Of a stretch of DNA of 64,000 nucleotides, positions 11,139 through 21,363 are shown in pieces. Position 1 is the first letter of the stretch. Every line of letters starts with the position of its first letter. Position numbers and translations under genes: made by a program. The notes beneath the pieces are model-generated. The model was given only the letters and a program-made list of their open reading frames with translations. It made no database searches and had not been told where the DNA came from. Origin of the DNA: Podospora pseudoanserina (taxonomy: Eukaryota; Ascomycota; Sordariomycetes; Sordariales; Podosporaceae); assembly GCF_035222485.1 (NCBI RefSeq), contig NC_085920.1, positions 7,054,001 to 7,118,000 of the forward strand. The letters run 5' to 3'.

Positions 11139-12893
11139 TCAGTGTTTTACTGGCGACCCTGAAGCCAACCTCCAAGCCCTCAACGGCAGGGCCTGCAGCT
11201 GCAAGACCTTGGGTCTGATGTACAGCACAAACGTGACGACGCCTATCGCGACGCACAAAATGTTGACAACATGGTACCCATCCCTCTGCATCTCGCATAT
11301 CCCCCCTCCGGCCAGACACGTCTCCTTGTCCGCCTGAACAGCACACGAGAACGGCTCCTTGATCAGGGGCGCACCCGCCAAGGCAATTTTCTCCCGCTGG
11401 GCAGCGGTCAAGTTGTCCAGGTTATTCGGCAGACAAGTGGCGCTGGTGAAGTAATCTACCAGCCTGAGGATGAAGAACCTGGGAAAGGTCCCGCCCAGGT
11501 TGCAGACCGTTGCCAGCAGTGTCATGTACGTGCCGCCAATGGTCGGGTCGGCAATCTTGGCGTGGAAGGCCGAGACGGCGACGAACATGATTGTGTTTGT
11601 GAATGTGGAAAAGACGTGTTGGAGGATGACCATGAGGAGGTAAGTCGGGGTGACGGTGCCAGAGGCGGGAAACACCGAGACGGTGAACTGTGCCACGAGG
11701 GCGGCGACGAGGCGGCCGGCGAAGCCCCAGGACCAGAGGCGCATGGGGGTGAACTGCTGGGACCACTTCCCTGCGTAGTATCCGAGGCCGATCTCAAAGG
11801 GGAAGTCGATGAGGACGGTGAGGGCCATGTTGCTTGTGCCGAACCCCTTGTCCAAGAGCTTGAGGGAGGTGACGGCATCGTTGGCCTGGAAGCCGATTTT
11901 GGCAATGAGGTGGACGACAATGATGGTCTGAATGTTTTTCAGGTTGAGGATCTTCCACATGGAGGAGTAGACGTCGAATATGCCGTCTTCGTTCTTCGTG
12001 CGCTCTTCTCGTTTGAAGAGGAAGAGGCCTAGGGTGACGAGGATGTAGGACCAGCCCCAGAAGGTTAGGTAGCCTCCGAGAGACATGACTCCGTGGTCGA
12101 GGGGGATGGGGCGGATCCAGCGGTTGGCAAAGTCAGGCGAGTTGAAAGCCAGGAAGACGGTGTAGGACATGAACTGGCCGGCGGTCAGGCCGACGGTTTG
12201 GGCGGTGGAGGCGTAGGAGATGTTGGCTGGGGAAAGGAGGGTGAGGGCCCAGCCGTCGACGGCGATGTCTTGAGTCGCGCACATCAGGACGAGGAAGAAC
12301 CACCATCCTGTAAAGCCCCAGACTGTTGGGCCGCCGGGTTTGCCTGTTGTTGCCATGAGGGCTTCCACTTCAGAGCCGAGCCAGAGCATGCCGATGCCTG
12401 AGAGGAGCTGGATGGGGAGGATCCATGACTTGCGGCGGCCGACCTTGGGGGACCAGACCGCGTCGACGACGGGGGACCAGAAGAGCTTGAGAGAATAGGG
12501 GTAGGAGGCCAAGCTGAAGATGCCGATTTCGCCGTAGGACATGTGGTTCTTGAGGAGGAACGGGACGGAGCCGGTGGCCAGGCCGAGGGGGATGCCCTGG
12601 AGGAAGTATAGGAGGACGAGGAGACCAAAATTCCTCCTGTCTTGTCTCGGCAGATCAAAGAAGCCATGGCTGCTCCCGTCACGGTCTTTCGGCGACGGGT
12701 CGTTGTCGAGAGAGAAGGATTCGCGGGCCATGAGGCTGGCGGCGGCGGCTTCGGAGGAGGAGTCTTGGGATTGGGGGATGTTGCGACGCATCACTTCGGT
12801 TGTGTTCATCGTGGAGGAGGTCTTCGCCTGGCCTGACCCGGGGGAGCCGCTTCGAGTCGTCGGCGATTTGGCGCGCCGGACTTTGGCACCCAT
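11139..12893 (-). CDS. Acetyl-coenzyme A transporter (SLC33A1/AT-1 family)
   Basis: An intronless frame of 584 residues. About 95 polar residues precede the first membrane span, FGLLVLLYFLQGIPLGLATG, and the following signature (GSVPFLLKNHMSYGEIGIFS, then SLKLFWSPVVDAVW and GRRKSWILPIQL) is that of the AT-1 acetyl-CoA transporter family within the major facilitator fold. About ten to twelve hydrophobic segments can be counted. A later conserved block reads DAVTSLKLLDKGFG. A luminal loop near the C-terminus has spaced cysteines (TSATCLPNN, EPFSCAVQADKETC). Family members move acetyl-CoA across the ER/Golgi membrane for acetylation of luminal glycans and proteins; in fungi the acceptor is less clear. 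The gene diverges from CENP-O with 753 bp between starts. I see no lesion. The Met at 12893 is the first of the frame and is followed by a Ser/Arg-rich leader. Confidence 0.9.
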   Translation of the reverse strand: MGAKVRRAKSPTTRSGSPGSGQAKTSSTMNTTEVMRRNIPQSQDSSSEAAAASLMARESFSLDNDPSPKDRDGSSHGFFDLPRQDRRNFGLLVLLYFLQGIPLGLATGSVPFLLKNHMSYGEIGIFSLASYPYSLKLFWSPVVDAVWSPKVGRRKSWILPIQLLSGIGMLWLGSEVEALMATTGKPGGPTVWGFTGWWFFLVLMCATQDIAVDGWALTLLSPANISYASTAQTVGLTAGQFMSYTVFLAFNSPDFANRWIRPIPLDHGVMSLGGYLTFWGWSYILVTLGLFLFKREERTKNEDGIFDVYSSMWKILNLKNIQTIIVVHLIAKIGFQANDAVTSLKLLDKGFGTSNMALTVLIDFPFEIGLGYYAGKWSQQFTPMRLWSWGFAGRLVAALVAQFTVSVFPASGTVTPTYLLMVILQHVFSTFTNTIMFVAVSAFHAKIADPTIGGTYMTLLATVCNLGGTFPRFFILRLVDYFTSATCLPNNLDNLTAAQREKIALAGAPLIKEPFSCAVQADKETCLAGGGICEMQRDGYHVVNILCVAIGVVTFVLYIRPKVLQLQALPLRAWRLASGSPVKH

Positions 12894-13646
12894 ATGTACG
12901 TGTAGTGTGTATGGTATTCGGGGGGTCTGTTCGAGACTTGTGATATTCTTTGCGGACAGCGCAGAAAGTCGGGAAGCGACTGGTGTGGGTTATGTGTAGA
13001 TTCAATGACAGGACGCGCGCAGAGCAGAAGGGCTCATGTGACAGCAAGATCGAAATCGAGGGATGAAAATACTGAGGTCTAGCCTCTTGTATGGAAACGG
13101 TTAACGAGAGACGAAGTTGACAATGAGGCACCGAGGTTGTCGTTGCTCCAACAGCCTCTTTACAAAACTGGCCTCTTCTCAAGCCTCCCCTGCCGCTCCA
13201 ACAAAGACCAAAAATCAAGCCAAGCCACGTTGCGCTGGGCCCGGGGGCTCGGAGCCTGGAGGCGACCCCCTGAAAGCGGTAGAGCTTAACTGTTTCCAGC
13301 AGATCGCGGGGGAGCTAACTGTGGCTTGGCTGCCAAGTTTCAACCCTCAGATTTTCTTCCAGAACCTTTTCCTCTGAAGTTCTGGAAGGCCCATGGCGGG
13401 GCATCACTGGTGACCGGGGTCATGAATGGCATGGTCTTGGACTCAACTGTCAACTGTGAGTTTTAGCACTGAACAAATCTCCTCGAAAAACCAACAAGGA
13501 TTCTCAATCATTGAATCTCGCGTTTACAGCAGCTCTAGTCCTCTTGTGACTGATATCATTTATATCGTCCTCTTCAGCTTCTGCTTCCGATCAATATCTA
13601 CGCGACACCAACACGCGTCTCGCTCATCCTCTCACTCACCATCACA
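12894..13646. promoter_or_regulatory. Divergent promoter region, acetyl-CoA transporter and CENP-O
   Basis: The start codons point away from each other across 753 bp. The CENP-O leader (13570-13646) is pyrimidine- and CA-rich, ending CACCATCACAATG, a good fungal start context. No repeats or RNA genes are seen. Confidence 0.55.
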
Positions 13647-14562
13647 ATGTCCTCCCCACTACGGACCTCACCTCAACCTCCAACCCTCGACGATGAGATA
13701 TCCGCCCTTCAATCCAAAAGTATAGTCTTCCCCCATTCTCCCGTTACCACGTCGCTAACATCGCCCAGTCAAAACCCTCAAATCCGCCCTCGCCCTCCAA
13801 GCCTCCACCCTCCTCACCAGCCCCTCCACCCTCGCCCTCCTGTCATCCGACCCAAAACTCACCTCCCAATCCTCCCTCCACCAATCCCATCACCTCCAAA
13901 CCCTCTACCGCACCTGCGCAACCCTCACCCTCTTTCGCGCTCAGGACCCCGACCCCAACGCCGTCGACGCTGGCTCCATCCTCGGTCTGAGGATAGAAGT
14001 TGTTTCGAGAGCTAAATTTCTCAGGCCGTACTATGTCCTTTTCAACCGCCCCTGGGCGTCTTCCTCATCCCTCCCAGGGCCGCAGAGGAAATGGCTCAGG
14101 GTGCACAGACATACTGTGCCAAGCTGTATCCCCCTGTCTGGGTTAGCAGCGAGATACCTCCCCTCGCCGGATAAGGACGATACAAGGAGGAAGCAAGATC
14201 TGGGAAAATTTGCCAGGGGAGTGAGGAGAGAGGTGGTGAGGTATCATGCCAGGTTGGGGACAGTGGCCGATTTGAGGAAGGCTGCTGGGTTAGGTAGGGG
14301 AGGGGATGGTGGGGATAAGAGTGGACTGGTGGATATCAGTCCGGCAGATGCGGAGGTTAGGCATGTGAGCGTTGAGTGGGGGGACGGGAGGACGGGGAGG
14401 TTGGTGATTGGGGATGATGGGGAGGTGGAAAAGTTGGTGGTGGTGGGGGAGAATGGGAGGGACAGGGAGGCGGGGAGGGAGTTGCTTGGGGGGTTGGGGC
14501 TGGCGGGGACGGTGAAGGCGGAGGAGGTTGTGAGGAGGTTGGCGGGGACGGGGGGTGCCTGA
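13647..14562 (+). CDS. CENP-O/Mcm21-type kinetochore protein
   Basis: Exons 13647-13719 and 13769-14562 (49-bp intron with gtcgctaacatcgcccag) give 288 residues. A short leader is followed by LDDEISALQSKIKTLKSALA, a coiled-coil start typical of CENP-O proteins. A conserved block (DPDPNAVDAGSILGLRIEVV, then FLRPYYVLFNRPW, residues about 82-120) and a second (RVHRHTVPSCIPLSGLAARY, about 135-155) match what I remember of fungal CENP-O. CENP-O with CENP-P (Ctf19) forms part of the COMA/inner kinetochore (CCAN) complex on centromeric chromatin. The C-terminal third is very Gly-rich and GC-rich, with runs of GGG codons in 14290-14560, unlike its first half. Identification is by remembered family character, not by search. 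Confidence 0.8.
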
Positions 14563-15823
14563 GGGAGCGTACAGAAGAACGTGGGAATGTGAGCAGATGG
14601 GCTTCAAACACATAATGCGCATATTGGTATGTTGTTGTTTACATTCTAGTTATAGGGCATGCCGAGAGCATCGCTAACGTTGATTTAGAGAGACGCCATG
14701 CTATACTTGCCGCCTCACCCCGCAAGCCCCTCGCCAGCTACACAGGGCACACCAAGCCTTCTGGTCGATACCATCGATCAACCCGACAAGCGGGAGCCAC
14801 AGACCTACTTCTGAACCCTTCGACCAAAAACGGCCCCAGGGCTGGGCAATTTATCTCCTCCCCTCGATACGAACTTTTTGACCTGCGTCATACTAAGCGA
14901 CTCGATGTCACCGCACTGCCCACCTTCCATGTCGCCTCTCGCTTGTCACTCTGTCGACCACGGCGGACCGAATGTTTGGATGAGAGTGACGCCAACGGGC
15001 GGGCTTGGATCACATTGGGGGGTTGCATTGCCGAATGGTCAATGTGCCACTGGGCATACATTGGGCGGGTTGGACGGCGGGTAAAAACGGTGGGTGGGTG
15101 TCAAAAGGTGGCGGTTTGTCGTCCCGTCAGCCAAAGGCTGCCGAACGGCAGAATGGCAGAGAAAGGTGTGATGCATGCTGCTGTCAGGGGCGGACACGAC
15201 TCTGGGACGGTATGGAAGGGGGGTGGGGTTTACTGGCATCTTCCATGCTCCATGTCTGCGACAAGAGAGCTGGGAGGTGAGGTTTGTCTCGGTCTGATTT
15301 TGTTTTGTGTAGCTGTTGATTGTGGCTTGGGTTTGTCGGTGGGGGGAGGGTTGAGGTTTTGTATAACGTGCATCTTGGGAGAAGATAAGAGATGAGGTTG
15401 GCATGTTTTGTGGAAACATTCTTTTCAGCATTCTCTTGCGATGTGGACACAATACATACCTAGCATAGATGGGTCAAGGGGCATTGGGCAACAACATCAC
15501 CAATTAAACCAAAGTCAAATGTGTGCAAAATACTAAAAGTATTACTGTTCTCATGATTTTTTTTTTCTCCTTCCCCTCTCGAGTAATCACAAGAAACTAC
15601 CCATTCAGAAAGAAAAAACATGTCTCAAATCTATGAAGTTTTGCTTTTGCTGAACTTTGCTTAGGTATAAGCCCAACGCTCGCTAGTACATGGCATGAAG
15701 AAAAAAAAGAAAAAAAAGGTGAATAATGTCAGTCCATCCATCATCAATCCAATCCCGTGGAAAATCTCAGTCATTAATCCATGAGCCTTTTCATATCAAA
15801 GCCGAAGAGGTATTTTGCTTTGC
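14563..15823. other. Intergenic, convergent 3' regions
   Basis: 1.26 kb between the CENP-O stop and the stop of the GPI protein gene. ORFs on both strands up to 150 codons overlap each other in 14943-15452 and have no protein-like character. T-rich and A-rich runs lie at 15558-15567 and 15701-15718. No RNA gene is seen. Confidence 0.5.
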
Positions 15824-16471
15824 TTAAAGGAGGGCAGCGGCGACGGCGATGACAGCCAGGGCTCCGCCTGCCTTCTGCATGGTTGCAGCTCCGGCGGTAA
15901 CTGGCCTTCCGGTTGTGGTTGTGATAGGAGGCGGGATGATGGTTCCGATGGTGGTAGGAGGAGGAGGGGCCGGGGTGGTGACCGGGGAGGAGGAGGAGGG
16001 GAGGAGCTGGGGTTTCGGTGACCGGAGGAGGAGGCGGTGGGGGAGGGGCCGGGGTCTCGGTCACCGGAGGAGGGAGGCGGGGGGCGGGGAGGAGGGGGGA
16101 GGAGGGGCGTGTGTGGGCGTGGTAGCCGTGACTGTCGATGGGGGAGGTGGAGGAGGAGGGGGCACCACGGTCGTGGGAGGTGGAGGAGGGGGAGGAGCCT
16201 CGGTCTCCGTCACGGGGCAGATGGTTGTGCTGACAGGAATGGTAACAGTGGTGAGAACCGTCGAGTGAGCCGGGCAGTCGGGGTTGACTGGTGGGCAAGA
16301 GGTGATGGTGCGGGTGGTGGTCGCCCAGACGGTGCTGGTGGTCCACTTGCCCACGAACGGGTTGTCAACGGGGCCACCGAGAGAGAACGAAGGTGCCTCG
16401 TCGTGATATTCATCTCCGTGGGCCGCCACATGGGCAGCCAGAGTGAGAAGGGTGGCGACTGTGGTCCTCAT
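15824..16471 (-). CDS. Small GPI-anchored Ser/Thr/Pro-rich cell-wall protein, frame broken in a low-complexity tract
   Basis: ATG at 16471 opens a signal peptide (MRTTVATLLTLAAHVAAHG). Residues about 42-85 form a wall module with TTSTVWATTTRTITSC, PDCPAHSTVLTT and TTICPVTETEA. A Pro-rich part then enters pure CT/CCT DNA. In the first frame a stop comes after 136 codons (16061-16063). A second frame reads a further VTETPAP repeat, and a third reads TTIGTIIPPPITTTTGRPVT and a perfect GPI signal ending KAGGALAVIAVAAALL with a stop at 15824. No intron with matching phase joins the pieces; GTGACC at the break is in the wrong phase for the available CAG acceptors. Either the CCT-rich tract is misassembled or this allele is truncated and loses its anchor. 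The family is attached to the plasma membrane or wall. Confidence is for the gene, not for an intact product. Confidence 0.65.
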
Positions 16472-18455
16472 TGTGATGGTAGATACCTCTGTTGAAGAAC
16501 GAGAGACAGGAACGAGTGAATGGTACCGTAGGCACTGAGGGTTAGGAACAGAAAAAGCAGAAAGGCAAAATCAGAAGAGGGGATGCCCTCTAAAATACTC
16601 GTGCGAGGGAACTCCTGGTGGGGTGCTAAGGGGCTGGGAGAATCAGCAACTGCAGCACGGCAGACAACAGCAAGCAACAAGGGGCGACGATCGGGACCGT
16701 CTCTCCATCACCAAGTCTGTCCAATTCGAAAGCGCAGATCTCTCAGGGGAACAGGTTTCGCACGAACTTGCTGTGTAGTGTGGTGTACATCATGTATGCC
16801 ACCTGGTTTGGTGAGATAAACAAGGCCAACAAGGTACCCTTTGCATGTGGGAGCTTGGCGGCTAAAGAATATAAGGTGTGCCTGGCAATCAACTTCCATA
16901 TTAAGCTGATCCATGGCCCCAACAGACAAGAAAAACCGACTGCATGACGGAGAGAGACATGCAGAGCAGCCTGTCCTGGAGGGGGAAAAGACAAAGAGGG
17001 AAGAACAGTACCCCTGAGTGGCGTCTTCCGGCCCTTGCGTCAGCTCGTGAGTAGAGGTGCCGGACGACGCGACGGACGAGGCCATGGAGGGCCTCCCCCT
17101 TCCCCAAACGATGTGACCCCCGATCGTCCAGTCGACAATCGGTGCCTGCATTGGTTGCTCTGGGGCCAGCGTTGGTGGAGGGCACAGCAGTGTGCCCCTG
17201 CATTTGAGCACAACCTAAGCTCACGGCGGATGGCTTGAGCTGAGCTTGTTTACCAACTTCTTCCCTCCGGCCCCCCCTCGGAAGCAACTGCCCTGGCTTC
17301 CCATGGCTGCCGGAGGTTGACACAACGACATCGGCAGTGGTCTGAGAGCAGAGACATTGATATCAACACGGCCGACCGGGTTGACCACGACACAACGCCG
17401 TGGATTATGGTCTGCTTGAACCCGTCATCAGCATCCCCAACGTCTGGGGGAAGTGGTTCACCGCAGTCGGCAGTGCTGTCCAGTGGGAGTTGGGACGGCA
17501 TCCGGTCTAGGAGCGGGGAATCTACCAGACAACCATGGATGGATGCATCACATTCGTCAGCCAAGGGGAAACACACCACCACCACGCAGTGCAGAGCAGG
17601 CACATCAACACCCTAAGAGGAAGGAGGGGAAACGACGGCACAGGTGTGATCAGGCACAGTCGACCGTTCGTTGGCTGGCGACGGCGCGTGGTAGAACACA
17701 GGTGTCCTTCTCCTCATAAGAGGCGTGGAGGCGAGCTTCTTCATGAATTCTTCGATCATCCAAATGGGAATGACGGGACCACTGGACGACATGGGCTCAA
17801 CATTCGGTCGATCAAAGACATCATCTGGGTAGCACAACCATGAGGGCCACCAGTTTCGACGGCCAGGTGACACAGTGGAAGCCTAAGAACACCTCTGTGG
17901 AACAAGGGCTTCTGGCGTCTTTTCGGCCTATCCTTCAGAGGCCTGAGACCGGATACTGAACTGACGTGGCTGATAGAAGATAAAAGATTGGGATGAGAAG
18001 AAGTTGTCTGCCATGTCCTCTTCGCTTGTGGCTGGCTTACTCACCGGGGGACCACCCTGCTGAAGATCAATGTGGCTGAAAGCTCAAGAGGGCCAGCGGG
18101 GCGCTGTGGCTGATGCTATGCATGCTCCGCGACAATTGTGGGTGTGTGGCGTGCCATTGACAGACAGCTTGATGCTGTGACAATTCGGCCACATTTTGGT
18201 TTCCATGTTGGCAGATCTGTTGATTTGATGCGTCCGGGTTTCCCGGTTACTTGGATCGTTCTATTGCCCTTCTACACTATCATTAAACTGTGCAGGGCGA
18301 GAGTGTACGATTACACAGACCTGCTTATTCATACACTCCCTCCATCATCACCGCCGCTCATCACTTTGCGACTCGCCAAGCTGCAACACCAACATCTGGC
18401 AAAGTAAGCAAATACAGAAGCACAGCAAGAAGGCCTGCCCCGCGGGTTCACGGAC
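16472..18455. promoter_or_regulatory. Long divergent intergenic region between the GPI protein and MFS genes
   Basis: Nearly 2 kb, with start codons facing away from each other. ORFs up to 167 codons overlap on both strands (16708-17873) and look random. The region must hold both promoters and possibly a leader intron of the wall-protein gene. I see no repeat, tRNA or transposon. Confidence 0.45.
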
Positions 18456-19957
18456 ATGGCACCAGCCGTAGATGCCGCGACCCGGAAAAGGGTTTTGAGG
18501 GTCATCTTTGTTTCCCTGCTGTTGGACTTGGTAAGCATAACATTTTGTTTTGTCTTGGGTCTTGGGGCTGCCTGGCTCTTGTATGCATACTGACAGCTCT
18601 GACTTGCCGGCAGCTCTCATTTACCTTCATCCTGCCCCTGTTCCCGAAACTGCTCGAGTTCTACCGCAACGCTGAGGCGCCGCTCGATGCTTCCGCCCCG
18701 GCTTCCAAGACTCTGCTTTCCGGCGTGCTGGGCTACCTCAATGCGTACAAGGCCGCCTTTGCGCGTCCGATTGAGTCCCGTTATGATATTGTGCTGCTGG
18801 GCGGGGCTCTGGGAAGCTTGTTCTCGTATGCAACCCGCTTTTTTGCTGGCATATGAGTTCTCCTGTGTTGACATTGTGTACCCTTTAGTCTTCTCCAAGC
18901 TTTTGCCTCCCCCATCATTGGTCACCTATCTGATCGCCATGGCCGGCGCACTGCTCTTCTCGCCAGCATGGCAGGCAACATTCTCTCTGTCCTTCTTTGG
19001 GTTGTTGCTGTCGACTTCCGAACCTTCCTCGCCTCCCGAGTTGTAGGCGGTCTCTCCGAAGGCAACGTCCAGATCGCTACCGCCATTGCAACCGACATCT
19101 CCGATGACACCTCCCGCGGCTCCACCATGGCCCTCATCGGCGCATGCTTCTCCATTGCCTTCACCTTCGGTCCGGCTCTGGGTGCTTACCTCTCTACGGT
19201 TCCCACCGTGGCAGCCAACCCTTTCGCTACTGCTGCCTCGTTCTCGCTCTTCCTCATCGTTACCGAGACCGTCTACCTCTGGTTCTCTCTTCCCGAGACC
19301 CTCCCCAAGTTGACCGGCACAGACAAGAAGAGCACCAAGTCGGAGGCCAAGCCGATTCGCAGAACCAACTCTCACTTCCTCCTCAACTTTATCCACTTCA
19401 CTTTCTTACTGTTCTTCTCCGGCATGGAATTCTCTCTGCCCTTCATGACGTATGATCTGTTTGGATATTCCTCGGCCAGTAATGGTCGCCTGCTTGGCTA
19501 TGTTGGTCTTGTTGCCTCTCTCCTCCAGGGAGGTGTCACTCGCCGTCTTCCACCGCTCCTCTCGGTCAAGACTGGCGTGTTGGCTTGCCTTGCTGCCTTT
19601 GCCATGCTCGGTCGCATCACCACCGTCGGTGGTCTGTATCTGGCTGCGACATGCCTCGCTACCACTTCGGCTACTGTTGTTTCTGGCCTGAACGCCCTGA
19701 GCAGTTTCGAGGCGAGCGAGGATGAACGCGGCAGGAAGCTGGGTGTTATGAGAAGTTGGGGCCAGCTCGGAAGGGGCCTGGGGCCAGTTTTGTTCACCAG
19801 TGTGTACTGGTGGGCCGGGAGAGGCACAGCCTACACCCTCGGTGCGACGGGCATTGCGGTGGTGAGTGCTCTGGTGTTGTTCGGGTTGAAGACGCCACCT
19901 GGGTCGGTGAAGGCCAAGACCAAGACCTCGTCGAAGGTGGAGAAGAGTGAGCTTTAG
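18456..19957 (+). CDS. MFS transporter, MFSD10/tetracycline-carrier-like
   Basis: Exons 18456-18530, 18614-18825 and 18889-19957 give 451 residues; introns are 83 and 63 bp. The protein opens with a basic N-terminus and a first span ending FVSLLLDLLSFTFILPLFPK. The MFS motif A reads GHLSDRHGRR at residues 107-116, right after the second splice site, and the following span carries SRVVGGLSEGNVQIATAIAT. About 12 hydrophobic segments are visible, with a polar central loop near residue 245 (KKSTKSEAKPIRR). The order and the loop between spans 1 and 2 (KTLLSGVLGYLNAYKAAF) resemble MFSD10 (TETRAN), a proton-coupled organic-anion carrier in animals; the substrate in fungi is unknown. The C-terminal tail is basic. 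The first exon is short, and the chosen ATG lies 75 bases before the first donor. Confidence 0.85.
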
Positions 19958-21363
19958 TTGGCCGAGGGGAAGAGGTGAGGTTTCGTTGTATCTATTCTCG
20001 CGTGAAACATGTTGACCATCGACATCTTGTATGACATTTGGACTGTACCTAAACATGAGGAAACAACAAGGGTTTTTCTCTCTCTCTCTTTGCGTGGCTC
20101 TCTTCAGGGCTTCCAAAATGCCACCCGCTCGGGGCTTTCCAGCCCCCCGTCCCTTAGCTACAACTTTGTCTTGTGACAGTGGGCAAGGCCACTGTTTTCT
20201 TTTTCTTCTTCTTTTTTCTTTTTACCCTTTAAAATCATGAGAAAACGACAGACGAGGTTCCAAGTTGACACCTGCGGAGAAAAGATTAGGTTCTGTCATA
20301 CACGCCCCCCATCCATTCTCAAACACCAGAATTTGGTCACCGGGAAGCCTCTCAGCGCCCCATTATCCATTTTATAGATAAGGTACACTCTCCACGCTCT
20401 TCGCCATCCCAACCAGCCAGCTGTGCCTTCCACCTGGCCAAGTGTCGTCGTTTCCACCAGGTACCACGTTCCATAGACTCACCACGTTCCATAGACTCAA
20501 CACGGTACTTAAACTCTAGCACCCGCCACCAAAGCAACAAGAAAGTAGTCTACGTGCAGCCCTCGTGGAGAAATGGTAACTCGTCAGCCTCCTAAGCTGA
20601 AGACTGCGGGGGCGTTAGGGGTTCGATCCCAGCTGGCACCACCTGAAAATTGACCAACAGTTGAGAGATAGGTTCGAGTCCCATCGGCGGTGTTCTTCAT
20701 CATTTTTGACTCTCTCCTTGTGTTTCTCATACGATTAATTTTTGCCTGCGCCCAAGTCTTGAGCCCGTTGAAGAATCGGGTGCTCACGTGAGCTCCTTGT
20801 CGAAGCTTACATAATGCACTCCCCAACCAGACATCACACTACCTTCCAAGACTGCTGGTTGGCCAAAGAGGAACCACCACACCACACCACACTAGCTTCA
20901 TCGGGAAGAGAGACCGAATGGACATTGGCAACTGATACGATGCCTTTGTTGAGGCTCCTGTTCACATCACATATTCCTTCGGCTCTTTCTTTACGGCCAT
21001 GATGACACAGCGGATCTTACGAGCTCCCCCATTCGACGCTTCAACCACGCCTTTGCTGACCCGCGAGATGGACTACAGGTGGTGATCCACTCATCACGGG
21101 ACGGTTTCGGTCCATACGCCGGGCAGACTCGGCCCCCACGCCGAAGCGTATCACCACAGCTCCCATCATCGGAATCACATCTTGATCCGATGGATGAGTG
21201 ACTCTGGATCACTGCGGGGCGCTTACACACCTGGACGGACAGCCACCGCATATCGCAAACCTAGGAAGCAACATTTTGGACGGGCAGGTTCAGCCATAAA
21301 GGTCAGTCGTAGTCCTTGGTTACACGTTAGAATCATAGAATACAACATCTTACACCTTCCAAG
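19958..21363. other. Intergenic, MFS 3' end to amidase promoter
   Basis: 1.4 kb with no protein-like ORF. It contains the tRNA-like sequence listed separately, a direct repeat of CACGTTCCATAGACTCA at 20466-20482 and 20482-20498, a T/C-rich run at 20196-20230, and the amidase promoter in its last part. Confidence 0.5.
20559..20691 (+). pseudogene. Degenerate tRNA-Arg(CCT)-like sequence
   Basis: From GCCCTCG the sequence follows a tRNA: TG, a D-stem GAG...CTC enclosing AATGGTAA, then an anticodon stem TCAGC/GCTGA with 5 perfect pairs around the loop CTCCTAA, giving anticodon CCT (Arg, AGG). After AGACTGCGGG the expected T-arm is disturbed: one box-B-like GGGGTTCGATCCC follows at 20618-20630 and another, GGTTCGAGTCCC, at 20671-20682. 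Neither 3' end pairs with the 5' acceptor GCCCTCG. A bulged pairing of GTGCAGC (20554) with GCTGGCAC is possible but weak. I read it as a tRNA relic or tRNA-derived element, not a working gene. An unusual intact tRNA is the alternative. Confidence 0.4.

Noticed and set aside
12679-13218. 179-codon minus-strand ORF upstream of the acetyl-CoA transporter
   Set aside because: It overlaps the transporter start in another frame and extends into promoter DNA; composition is random.
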